Below, in pieces: positions 22,801 to 33,616 of a stretch of DNA of 64,000 nucleotides. The stretch comes from Branchiostoma floridae (taxonomy: Eukaryota; Chordata; Leptocardii; Amphioxiformes; Branchiostomatidae), in the NCBI RefSeq assembly GCF_000003815.2, contig NC_049990.1:1563464-1627463 (forward strand). Direction: 5' to 3'. The stretch's first letter is position 1; each line of letters begins with the position of its first letter. Below the pieces are notes generated by a model. The model searched no databases and had not been told where the DNA came from. It saw only the letters and a program-made list of their open reading frames with translations. The position numbers and the translations under genes are program-made.

Positions 22801-25800
22801 TAGAGTGTACCATGTGCTGTCGTGGGGGGTTCCCCTGATCCTAGCCTGCCTCCCCTTCATTGGCCACCACTATGGACCGGCCGGAGCCTGGTGGTCAGTT
22901 GTCTGTTTTTTTTTTTTTATCTAGATTTAAATCACTGTCTAACTACTGTTTGTACATTTATTCCTTTGGTCATAATTCAAATTTCATAATTTGTACAGAA
23001 TATTAAGATCATTTCAAGCCAACCATGATTTATTGTACACATTATTCATTATTCTCCATGTTTGTTTGTTTTTCAGTTGGATACCAAACCAGTACACACA
23101 CTGGAGGTTTGCAATGTAAGTTTGTCTCACCATCTTACACACTGTATTCATACTGTATTACAGGTTGGTCTTTGTCATCGTTCTGTTGAGTTCAAGGTAT
23201 GATCCAAGCCAGGCTTATAGCTAGGATTTTAAAATAGGGAGTCCAAACTTATTGGTGAGTCGTGGTAAGTGACTATTGTAGGGGGGTCCGGGGGCATCCC
23301 CTTCCATAGTGCAGAGTTTTTGATGATTTTAAGTTAAAAAAAGTGCACTCTTAGGTATTCCAAGAGGCAAAAATACTGTTCCAGAGGTCACAGTAGAAGA
23401 CTGTGACCACAGATGACCTGGTAGCATCCCTGGTCAATCAGAATTTCATGCTTGTCAGACAATTTTGGGCGTCCAGGGGCATCAAATTTCTTGTTATTCT
23501 AAGAAAAGTGCGTCCAGATGACGCGTTGACGCATGCCTGGCTAAAAGCCTGATCCAAGCCCTGGACCTCTGGCCTTACAATGTACATGCACTAGCTTGGT
23601 ACTGACATACAGTGAATTAAGTAACTGTTACGGTTATGTAGATAACACACCTATTTGTATTTGGGTTATGATACAAATGATACATGATATGAATGATCAT
23701 ATTGTGTAAGGAAATCCTGGCCATCATATAGTATATTGAACTCCCTGTTGTTCCCCCTCCCTACAGATGGTACGGCCCTTTGTTCTGCCTGCTGGGTTTG
23801 ATGGTTGTCGTCTACACCTGCATTACTGTCACACTCAACAGGAAGGTGGGTTTAAGTTACTGTCACACTCAAACATTACTGTCACACTCAAACATTACTG
23901 TCACTCTCAACAGGAAGGTGGGTTATAGTTACTGTCACACTCAAACATTACTGTCATACTGAAACATTACTGTCACTCTCAACAGGATGGTGTGTTTAAG
24001 TTACTGTCACACTCAAACATTACTGTCATACTGAAACATTACTGTCACTCTCAACAGGAAGGTGGGTTTAAGTTACTGTCATACTCCAACATTACTGTCA
24101 TACTGAAACATTACTGTCACTCTCAACAGGAAGGTGGGTTTAAGTTACTGTCACACTCAAACATTACTGTCATACTGAAACATTACTGTCACTCTCAACA
24201 GGAAGGTGGGTTTAAGTTACTGTCACACTAAAACATTACTGTCATACTGAAACATTACTGTCACTCTCAACAGGAAGGTGGGTTTAAGTTACTGTCACAC
24301 TCAAACATTACTGTCATACTGAAACACTACTGTCACTCTCAACAGGAAGGTGGGTTTAAGTTACTGTCACACTCAAACATTACTGTCATACTGAAACATT
24401 ACTGTCACTCTCAACAGGAAGGTGGGTTTAAGTTACTGTCACACTAAAACATTACTGTCATACTGAAACATTACTGTCACTCTCAACAGGAAGGTGGGTT
24501 TAAGTTACTGTCACACTCAAACATTACTGTCATACTGAAACACTACTGTCACTCTCAACAGGAAGGTGGGTTTAAGTTACTGTCATACTCAAACATTACT
24601 GTCACACTCAAACATTACTGTCACTCTCAACAGGAAGGTGGGTTAAACATTAACCCTTGCCATGCCAAGTTACAGTTTAGGAATCTGAAAAAAATAATGC
24701 TAAGTTAGTGAATCCATGAGCAGATTTTTCAAGGCCAATATCAATTAAGTTTGTTGGTTCTCAAATCAAGTGTTTTGTGTTCACTTCACTTCTGCAGGTG
24801 AAAAGATGGGAGGGAACATATGACCCTGATGTGGAGAGGAACAAGGTAAGAATTAAGTTTTTCACTTTCTTTATGTACATAACTCCTCCCCCACTTGCCT
24901 GTTGGGGCAAGTAAGATTTTTTAATGATTAGTAGTAGTAGTCCACTGTCCAGTGATTGAGATTGAGAATATTAGTAAGGAGTCCAGTCTGACCTGTAGAT
25001 TTTGCCCTCCCCAGGAAATGCTGAAGGAGGACATCAAGCCCCTGCGAGCGTACCCTTTCATCTACCTGGCTCTCTCCATCTTCCCTCTCGTACACAGGTA
25101 ACTTCTTAAGTCATTTATGTCTTAGGCTTTGTGGTTTTGTCGCATAATATCATCTTAATAACTTTTCAGGCATCAACAGTTTATTTCCTTGTTTCTCGGA
25201 GGCATTTAAATTTTAAGAGGACAGAATGAAAGCAATGGATTTGATTTGAAAACAATGAACTGGTGGAAAATAACGAGAATCCGACTATCCCCTCTGACTC
25301 AGTTGCTTTGTTCATCTGCTACATTGCACGTCGGCATTATTCTTAATCTATGAACAATAAACTTTTATCACAAAATGGTAGATAGCTATGGCATGGGCAT
25401 ACAAGTCCACTAAAAGCTAAATACCTACATTTATATGTAAACTAAAATCTTTCCGGTTGAAATGTTTTAGTATCGGAAGTGAATTAAGCAAGCGTTGTGT
25501 TTGATGTTTCTTTTTATTTATTTACTTTTTTGTTGTTGTTGCTGCCCCAGGATCCAGAACGCGATCTCCCCAGACACCATGGTGTTTGCTCTGGTGGTTC
25601 TGCATGCGCTCACGTCACCTCTGCAAGGTAGAGGTCAACTTACTGTCACTGATCTGTAGCTAGCAAAAAGCAAAGTCATGCACTTTTGTTTTGTTTAAGA
25701 TGTCATGTTTTCTATCATTGTTCAATGATAAAACTGTCCAACACAACCAAAGTCCACCAAACATTCTAAGTTTAAGAATTTCCAACAATACAATTTTACA

Positions 25801-26335
25801 AGGACTTCTAATTAATGTAGATTAACCTGTTGAATGTGTTTTGTGTGTATACAGGAATGGTGAATGCTATTGTTTACGGACTGGACAGAGAAACCATCGT
25901 ACGGCTCACTCCTACATCCATCAAGGTACGGCTCTTATGTTCATTCTTATTTCCGTGGTTAGCTGCAGCAACAACAACTCATACAGCCTAAATGATATGT
26001 AACATTTCATACTGGTATGTTTATCCTTGCTGCACCTCATCATAAGGATGACAAATGATGATGATGATGACGTTTATCCAGAAGAAAAGAGTAGCATTTA
26101 CCCTGGACATGTAAATTAATTTCTTTTCAACACTTTGTGATAGGGCAAGACACTTACTGACCGTTTCTCTACCCTCCTGTGTTTCCCCTCCCAGCTCGCC
26201 ATCCAGAGCCACTTGAACCAGCCCACCCTCATCAGCGAGTACCCATCAGCCCCTGTGCACTCCCAGGATGCATCAGCTGACCTTTCACCTGTGGTTGACC
26301 CCGAGAGTGACCCCCAGGACCAGGAGGAGAGCTGA
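19872..26335 (+). CDS. Seven-transmembrane receptor, Dicty_CAR/GPR157-like
   Basis: Fourteen exons with consistent phase: 19872-19979, 20561-20613, 20863-20917, 21175-21231, 21506-21566, 21991-22078, 22804-22893, 23077-23115, 23767-23845, 24798-24845, 25015-25097, 25551-25627, 25855-25925, 26195-26335 (349 residues). Seven hydrophobic segments are visible: TM1 SLSLIGCLFMIGVIWLF, TM2 LILYLSIAALLDDIAYLM, TM3 with WSVLLWVCCITFNLTLNI, TM4 VPLILACLPFIG, TM5 WYGPLFCLLGLMVVVY, TM6 FIYLALSIFPLV, TM7 FALVVLHALTSPLQGMVNA. A Cys before TM3 and the AWCWI loop Cys can form the usual disulphide. The short extracellular N-terminus, compact loops, the NLTLNI motif and LTSPLQGMVNAIVYG resemble cAMP-receptor-like receptors and vertebrate GPR157. 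The ligand is unknown. Exon 7 uses a GTCAGT donor. The acidic C-tail (DPESDPQDQEES) has no lipid motif. The family call is from motif memory. Confidence 0.85.
20945..21200 (+). repeat. Tandem duplication of the exon 4 acceptor region
   Basis: Two units of about 130 bases each contain ACCATATGCAGGAAGAATTG, a pyrimidine-rich tract, CAG, and the start of GPCR exon 4 (TTAATCCTGTACCTGAGTAT in the first, CGATTGATCCTGTACCTGAG in the second). The second is the true exon (21175-21231). The first, near 21050, is a truncated pseudo-exon inside intron 3. Confidence 0.85.
22230..22723. mobile_element. MITE, family D, larger copy
   Basis: Ends CAGTCAAACCTGT / ACAGGTTTGACTG, flanked by TA on both sides. 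Subterminal GTGGCCAC motifs repeat inside. The centre (22340-22500) is CpG-rich, unlike the flanking intron. Located in GPCR intron 6. TA target and CAGT ends suggest a pogo/Tigger-like family. Confidence 0.78.
23209..23550. mobile_element. hAT-like MITE with 8-bp target duplication
   Basis: Flanked by perfect GATCCAAG copies (23201-23208 and 23551-23558). Termini CCAGGCTTATAGCTAGG and CCTGGCTAAAAGCCT match the family of 9044-9338. Located in GPCR intron 8. Confidence 0.85.
23825..24645 (+). repeat. 72-base minisatellite built from GPCR exon 9 end plus donor
   Basis: About 12 copies of AACAGGAAGGTGGGTTTAAG within a 72-base unit. The first copy is the end of exon 9 (VTLNRK) with its GTGGGT donor at 23846. 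Unit 72 = 24 codons, so the second donor (after 23917) is in frame and would add 24 residues to the third intracellular loop, again ending in NITVTLNRK. A TGA in the third unit blocks longer read-through. Confidence 0.9.
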
Positions 26336-27160
26336 CAGTTACTCACAGGCACCGAGTAAGGAACTACCATCGGAGAAGGGTAAACATTTCGGCAGTACTT
26401 TCTTTAATACATATTTCGCCTGTCCAAAATTGAAGAATTTTGTGTGCTTAAGATTAAGCAAAACATTGGATTTGATCTTGAAATACATTCGGAAGAAAAT
26501 GTGGGGAAGTTTGGAATAGAAATTCATGACTGGAAATGTGTCAAAGATCATGTAAAATCTTGCGATTGGCAACACATTATACATGTATGTTCTCTAGTAA
26601 ACGAAATGAAAAAAATTATGACATATGCTAATACAATAGAAATCAAAATTTGGAACAAAATGTCTAAATGTTAGGTATTATGTATTTTGGGAAAAATTCT
26701 GGTCGTTGATTCCGTGATGGTAGTGCTTTAGTCTGTGTCTGTGGAGAATTGTGAGCTGCATAAAAAGATAAAATTATCAAATGAAAGTATCAAAAATATA
26801 TTAAGTTTAAGATTGTATGATATATGTTTTAAATGAGGTGGTGATCATCTATACATACTAGATCAAGCGAATTCTATACTGTACATACTATAGAACGGGT
26901 GGATGGTGTTGTTTGGGTTTTTAAGGTCCATTTGATATAATAGTTACCGTTTCATAGACTGTACCAATTTACTTTTTTGTGTTCTCATTTAAAAGTTATT
27001 CTCACACTGATCTTTCAGTTTTCAAATCCTAGAGCAGGCATATTATATTGGTGTGGCCTCATTTACATGTATGTGCGACCAACTGCTGTACAATCAATTC
27101 AAAAAGTGTTGTAAGACCTAGAATTATGCATTAAGTGTTTTATATATTAAACTTAAAACT
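26336..27160 (+). other. GPCR 3'UTR and spacer
   Basis: AT-rich sequence after the stop. No clear AATAAA was found on the plus strand, so the transcript end cannot be placed. No other gene seen. Confidence 0.45.
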
Positions 27161-27238
27161 ATTGTCTACTAGTAAGCCTTGATTGCTGAAACCAACCGCA
27201 AATCATGATGAGAACATGTTTGATTCTAAAGCAACAGC

Positions 27239-27244
27239 TTTATT
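27239..27244 (-). terminator. Probable poly(A) signal of the TNF-like gene
   Basis: AATAAA on the minus strand (TTTATT on plus), about 1.2 kb after the stop codon at 28464. It implies a long 3'UTR that includes the inverted-repeat element at 28211-28372. Confidence 0.45.
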
Positions 27245-28210
27245 GTAATATCACAACAATGTACAGTTATCATAATGATTACAAATCTAAAACGCCAGGA
27301 AAATTTAAAATGAAGTTTTCTTAACAAGCTTGTGTATTTTAATTTCATGATTGTAGAAAATGTACCCACTTACTTGAACATTACAATGTATATATCCTGA
27401 TAAGATTGACAAATTAGTATTCATATCTGTTTACATATATTATATTATATTTACTGTCATATATTCAAATATTATACTCAATTTATCTTTACAATTTTCT
27501 AACGTGTTCTTGTTAGCCTTTAAATACTAGTCCTACTATTATTTTATTACACCGAGGTTTCAACTACACATGACACAAGTCATTTACACCATAATTCCTT
27601 CATGAAATAGAAACTTAACCTTAGTCCTTACTAAGTACATGTGCATGGAAAAGAACATGCTACCACAGCTATAGTCATAAGAGACATAGGAAATTTTGAA
27701 TCTCAAAGTCAAAATTTATGTATATTACATTAACTACACAGAAACATTAACTATAATGACAGAAATATAAATACTAAGAATCATATTATATTAACAGAAA
27801 TAAAAGTATCACATTTTAGTGTAAAGCACAGAAAACTTTGGTATACATTCACTTGCATTGGTTAACAGTGTCACTGTATTTTTTCTAGCGGTCATAACTG
27901 TCCTTTAGCATAACACACCATCTTCTGTTTCTACATAGTACATAGCAGGTATAACACAAAAGCTTCTGTATCTGTATTCTGTATAACCAGTATAACCCCG
28001 CTTTGGCATTATATAAAATTATACACATTCAGTTCTGCATCTGTAATGTGTATAAAACAATTATAACTACCCTTCCGTATAACACAGTAGTTTCGCAGGC
28101 ACGCGGCGGGGCAGCAGCTGGTTATATTACACTGAGCGACTTGTCACTAACATTTGCACATCTACCTGTAAGCTTCCTTTAAAGCTACATAAGTAAGGAT
28201 GCTTCTGTTG

Positions 28211-28372
28211 TAGCCTCTACCAGGCTTCGCGGATCGGTGGTCTAATTGTAGAAATTGGACAAATAGAGTCTATAGTAATCTAAGGGAGTTAGCCGGTCAG
28301 AAGAGTACGTTTCCTCATCCGTGGTGACTGAGGATAATGATTCTACCGATCCACGGAGCCTGGTAGAGGCTA
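28211..28372. mobile_element. MITE, family B
   Basis: Inverted termini TAGCCTCTACCAGGC / GCCTGGTAGAGGCTA. A second inverted pair (CGGATCGGTGG / CCGATCCACGG) makes a long hairpin possible. The interior GAGTTAGCCGG is shared with the copy at 34104-34325. It probably lies in the 3'UTR of the TNF-like gene. Confidence 0.85.
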
Positions 28373-28463
28373 CTTCTGTTGTACTTGGTGGCGAAAAGCT
28401 CCAGTCTATGGCAGTTGTAGGAAGAAGGAATTTGAACTTGAGTGGCCTAAAGCTCTACAGTTC

Positions 28464-30301
28464 TTACAGAGACACAAGGTAAGCCCCGAAGTATGTCCCT
28501 GACTCCTGTGGGTTCACCTTGTCAAAGTTCGTCACATCCACATATAAGACGTCTCCTGCCTTGAGGAGGAAGACTCCGCCCACGTAAGACGTGCGGTACC
28601 AAGAGCCGTCTTGGGAGGAAACCTTCTTGGTGGCGCGTCCAATCAGAAGCCTCGATGCTACGGCCGAGGAGCCGCTTTGCCGTAACACGATATGGGTGAG
28701 GTGGAGGGTCTGCTCATCGGCGCCGCCTTGTGAGGTTTGCCGGAACTGCAGCTGGTTGTAGACGTAGTAGTATCCCGTGAGCGGTACGACTATATTTTGG
28801 CGGGAGGTGACGTCCATGCCGTGCGCCCAGGCCGACGAACCGCCGGGGTCCACTTGCCAGTCGCGAATAGTGGAGATGGAGCCTGGTACCAGAAATGAAT
28901 AAAAAATTAGTTCCACATAGAAGGTTGCAGCTTCCTGCTCATGTAAGTTTGCTTGTGTGAAATAAAACATATTCTACTGTATGTAGGGTACATAATGACC
29001 AGAAAGTTACCTTGCTGCAGTGTATGATTCACCAGAAATAAGTTATTTCATTAAACTGGCCTGATGACATTCTGGTCTATTATACTGCATTTGTATCTTA
29101 CCTTCAGTTTTTCTACAAAAACGTTATCAAACACAATCAGTATAACTGAACTGAGGTAAGTCAAAGTGCCCACCTGCTTGACTAGGCGGCTCCTGCAGTC
29201 CCGTCAGCCCCGCTAGGTGCGCCACAGGTACGTGGAAACTGCTGTTGCTCTGCAGAACGTCCGCCCGTTGCCATTGGAGACAGTCTGGGGGAATAGAACG
29301 TGGTTACCATGGTTACACATCCAACATCAATGGACTGTCAAGAAATAGTCATTATCTTATTGTTAACAGGAATTGGAACATTGATATCTTTTGAATTTGA
29401 TACACAAGGTTTATATTCGACTCTTGTTTCAACGTTGAAAGAAATGAATTAGAGCATTAATATCTTTGAAATTTTACAGACAAGGATTTACATTAGACTC
29501 TTGATTCAATGTTGAATTAATTACATTTACATTCAAGACGAGATCGAGAGCAAATATTTACCTTTGCTGCAGTTCCTTCCCCCATCGCTAGTCTGAAAGG
29601 AAACAAGCAGAAAATTGATTAATCTTTCAAAATATATATTTTTAAATGCTGACATTCGAGGCTATATTTTCTTAGTTTTAAGGTGCTCGTTTGATACGAA
29701 TTCTACTCTCAAGCGTCTTCTTCTTTTCTTACTAGATGTTAGTCATAACTAACAGATGTGTCTGCACTACAAGGCGCCGAAACAAGTGCTAAATCAAAGA
29801 CGGGCCTCTCAATTTTTGTATCATCATAAAGGCGTTTTTATCGGCCATTCTTTTGGCAGGTTTTGTTCTTGTGAATCAGCCAAACGCAGACAAAAAGAAA
29901 ACATGACAAAAACAGCCCGATAAAAACAGGTTATTAAACGTCGGAAACCTAACATCTGCTTAGAGAATAGTGATATATAAGGTAAGGACGTGAAATCTCA
30001 CCTGTGCTGCTGTGACACCTGGCGTCACACCTGTGCCGTTCTCCTGCCCCCCTGCCCCGGCTGTGCGCGCCTGCCACAGCAGCTGTATGGTCACCATGTT
30101 AAACACCGCGATCCCCAGGTTCGCTACGGTCACCACGCACAACACCACATGCCCGGCTCTAACCACCGGGCCGAGCGCCTTCCGTCTGCGGGCCTGCCTC
30201 AACCCCCGCCCGCCGGCCTCTCTCACTCCGCCCGGTGCTGACTTCACGACTACGGCATCCATAGTTTGCTCCGTGCTGAACGATTTGGTAAGACAGACCA
30301 T
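28464..30301 (-). CDS. TNF-superfamily ligand (type II membrane protein)
   Basis: Four exons, 5' to 3': 30301-30002, 29592-29562, 29284-29174, 28882-28464 (286 residues), phases 0, 1, 1. The N-terminal cytoplasmic part is basic (RQARRRK) and precedes one membrane helix (HVVLCVVTVANLGIAVFNMV, about residues 53-75). A short stalk follows, then the C-terminal TNF homology domain: VAHLAG, an LTGYYYVYNQLQF strand, SYVGGVFLLKAGDVLYVDV and the closing TYFGAYLVSL, the characteristic jelly-roll signatures. Such ligands trimerise and bind cysteine-rich death/TNF receptors. There is no obvious furin site between helix and domain. A second in-frame ATG (at GATGCC, near 30262) has a good start context and could be used instead. 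Which vertebrate subfamily it matches cannot be decided by eye. Confidence 0.9.
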
Positions 30302-33280
30302 CTAAACGGCTGTTTTTAAGGGATGTTCCTGCCTCCTGGTTTTGGTTATGTACGATACTAACATGGTTTAGATGCCCACACTTACGTACCGATACCCGTA
30401 CTTTCGCTTGTTTGGTTTCGGTCGCTAAACAAACGAGTTAAACAATAGCGGGGGTCAGATACCTGCCCTGGGGGCGGGCCGTGTTACCTTTGTTTGATCT
30501 TTCGAGCGACTTCAGGTGAGAAACCACAACAAAACACCTCCCACAAACGTCTTAATGCAAACTTAATATCTTTATCTTTGCGACCTGTGTTGTCTTAAGA
30601 TAGTATATGATAACTTCCGGCTATACACATGTAGTTAGTTGAGCAGCCCTGTATGTCTTTCATAGTGTGGTTCTAATAGATATATATTAAATAAACTTCT
30701 CATTACCTAGTTTCGACAAATTAGGAAAAGACATAAGACAATTCAGGACTTCTGAAAGACATAGGAAAATCGACTCCGAAACATGATTTTGAGTCAGATA
30801 CCCCGGGAATTATCTGTTAGAACATTGAGAAATGGAAACCTGAGGCGGAAGGAAGGATGTGCTATATTTACCGACATGTGAAACTTAAACTGCTGTCACA
30901 AACAGAAACATTATCATGTGCTGCTTCCGAACATCGTACCCTACAAAACGGGAACGGGGAGGTCTTAAGTCTAATGTGACATGTCTAGCTTAGGTATTCA
31001 GGCATTTGAATCTTTACTTATTACTTTCTCCAATAAATAAAGTTGACTTTTTTGAGAAGCATGCATTTCCGTCTTTGTGTCTAACAAAAAGTACTCAATA
31101 AACTATTAGTGTATTGTGATGATATATTTTATACATAATTAAACAGAATCTATCTTCAATCTCCACCCTCCCTCCGAAATATGAATCATCTGTACCGACA
31201 TGAGAATAGACACACTGTAACATCATCGTGCGAAAGTAAGAGCGGCGATTTCCGTTCACTCATCACATAAACTGCGAGGTGCCACGCCCCCATGGCCCGG
31301 AAGGGGGCGTTGCGGTCGTGACGTCATGGCATATGACGTCAAGTGAGAACAGAAATCTTACCCGAACGAAAGTCAGGGGCCGGTTTTGCCGCTATTTTAG
31401 TGTAGAACGCGAGTCATGACGCAATCACACTGCATTGCCGGCTATCAAGGAAGCATTACGTTTTGTCCTGACTATAGTTCTTCGAGGTTTACCCGCTCTA
31501 CGCATGAGATATGTATGCTACATGTGGGACTTCCGGCACTTCAAGAGGATTTTAATAGCATCCTGAGACAAAACGTTTGATAGCTCCTGTACCTGAAACA
31601 AAAGGAGCTAATTAAGTCCTTTGTTCAGTGACAATGTTTAATGCCATGTATATGGCGCCATATACCAAAAAGCACGTTATTTTCATCCACTGCATAACGT
31701 TAATATATATCATATGACATGAGTCCCCGTCCACCTCTTGTATTACGTTAAGTTAAACGTTCCGGTTTAGTTTCACCGAACCCTGAATCCTCCATACAGA
31801 CCCTTCCTAAAACTTGTTTTCATGAAGTTTCGTCAAACATTACCCCATACAGGCCCTCCTGTACGTCTCGTTCCCACTAAACAGCCACCCATTAGTGACG
31901 TCACTTAGAAACTACCGCACTTCTCGTTCCCAGTGACATGCGGCTCTGAGTTTCGATGGGAGGTGACGTGGTAAGCGTAGTCTGAGTACGGCGCTCTCCG
32001 CAGCGTCTTCTCTTTGATTGCTTGTTTGTTTGTTTGTTTGTTTGTTTGTTTATAGAAACGCACTGCTGTTTAAGAGACGCACACAGGGGCGCGCTCACAC
32101 AACTTACGATTAAAGGTTATTGAGACAAATACAAAACAAAATGACAGCTGTGAATTCCATATAGTTTTATTTGTGGATTTATCAAGCCCACAATCTAAAC
32201 CTATGGCTTCTTCGCGGGGCTGGGTACAAGCGTGGCAAAGTCCCACTCTCCGGGGCTGTAATGGACCGGCGGGTGCTATAAGCGCGATTTAACCAGGCTA
32301 GCAGTAAGCTGTGTGCCTAAGCATTCATAAGAATTAGTGAAGTTCATCCACCACTTCTCTTTATTCGTAACACGATAGCCCATATCTAATGAGAAAATGT
32401 TATAAACCCACTGTGGTAAATGACAGGAATTTGTTACTTGGGGCATTTGGAAGTTATTTACAGATGACCATCATTGAACATTAAGCATGCAAATGAGGTC
32501 CTCATTTCTATAAATTAACCGAAAATGTGATTAAAGCTTTATTTGGATGGCGGAAATGAACCAATCATGCAAATGAAGAATTCATTCGCATAATTGATAA
32601 TTATTACAACAGTAGCAAAGGTAAAATCGTTTAGTGAAGGTACAGGGCCGTGGAACTCTACTTACGTATGTTATGTATGAGTAACTTTTAATCCCGAAGT
32701 GGTGTGTTAAAGCTTAAGTTTAAGGTCGCATGATAATGTTGTAAAGTTATATCTAATCTTTAATGCTGTATGATAGTGTTTGATGGTGCACAATAATGTT
32801 AGATGTTTTAGGAAACAAGCTCTCAATCATGTTGTTCTTTGCTCCTTGGAAATAACCAAGTCTACACAGTTACTATGGCATCTCATCACGTCTCCACAAC
32901 ACCGCACATTATCCAGTCACACAGGTGCCAATAAGCCAAGATATGGTTTAATGGACCAGTTTTGAAAGTTTGTGCAAGAAGCACAATATGACCTACTTTA
33001 AAGAGACCCTTGACGTAAAAGAAATGACCCAAACGGGTGGACAGACTATGAATGCTGAACTTTCGCTGTACTATATTCTTTTGTACCATATATATGTAAT
33101 GATACATGTTATAAGGTCTCGATGTAATCTGTAGTTCTGTTATATTTTATCTGACCCTTACCTTCCTCATGACCTCAATGAAAAGCGACCTGCAGGCCGA
33201 TTTGAGCCCATGAATGAATAAAGGTTCAAACAAGCCGCAGTTGTCAAGGATGTGATGTTGACTTGGTGACGTCCTGCCAA
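30302..33280. other. Spacer between divergent TNF-like and SRCR genes
   Basis: No supported exon. Notable are a pair of CRE-like TGACGTCA palindromes at 31319-31343, a GTTT microsatellite (32023-32052), and at 32880-32985 a stretch homologous to the upstream region of the second SRCR-family gene (55850-56370). The stretch 33000-33235 ends CCATGAATGAATAAAGGTTC, like the 3' end of a non-LTR element; that last point is a guess. Confidence 0.5.
31319..31343. promoter_or_regulatory. Paired CRE-like palindromes (candidate)
   Basis: GTGACGTCAT and ATGACGTCAA occur 17 bases apart, about 1 kb upstream of the TNF-like start. TGACGTCA is the CREB/ATF consensus. The same palindrome occurs in transposon arrays near 41-43 kb, so function is uncertain. 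Confidence 0.3.
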
Positions 33281-33290
33281 AGGCCCATAG

Positions 33291-33495
33291 TAGCCTCCAT
33301 AGCAGGCTCTCTGGGCCTTTTTCGTCTTTTGGGGCTCATAATACACTTTGCTGGTCTTTTCTTTTTGTACTGGCTAGCTTGTACTGCTGTGGGCCGTCAG
33401 TAGAAGCGACCCAGTACAAAAAGAAAAAACAGCAAAGTGTATTATGAGCAAAAAAAGAAGACTAGAAAGGCCCAGAGAGCCTGCTATGGAGGCTA
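33291..33495. mobile_element. Foldback element with ~84-base arms
   Basis: The left arm (33291-33374) and right arm (33411-33495) are near-perfect inverted copies starting TAGCCTCCATAGCAGGCTCT, separated by about 36 bases. No ORF. It ends about 120 bases before the start codon of the SRCR-EGF-CTLD gene, in its presumed promoter or 5'UTR. Confidence 0.88.
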
Positions 33496-33616
33496 GGCCC
33501 ACCCCGCTACCTCTGTATCCTACCATAGGTCTTCACGCATACCGAAGTAGCGCACAGATCCAACTCTACCTCCTACGTATACTACAGTCTAACTTAGCTC
33601 TCGACAGTCGGCAAAG

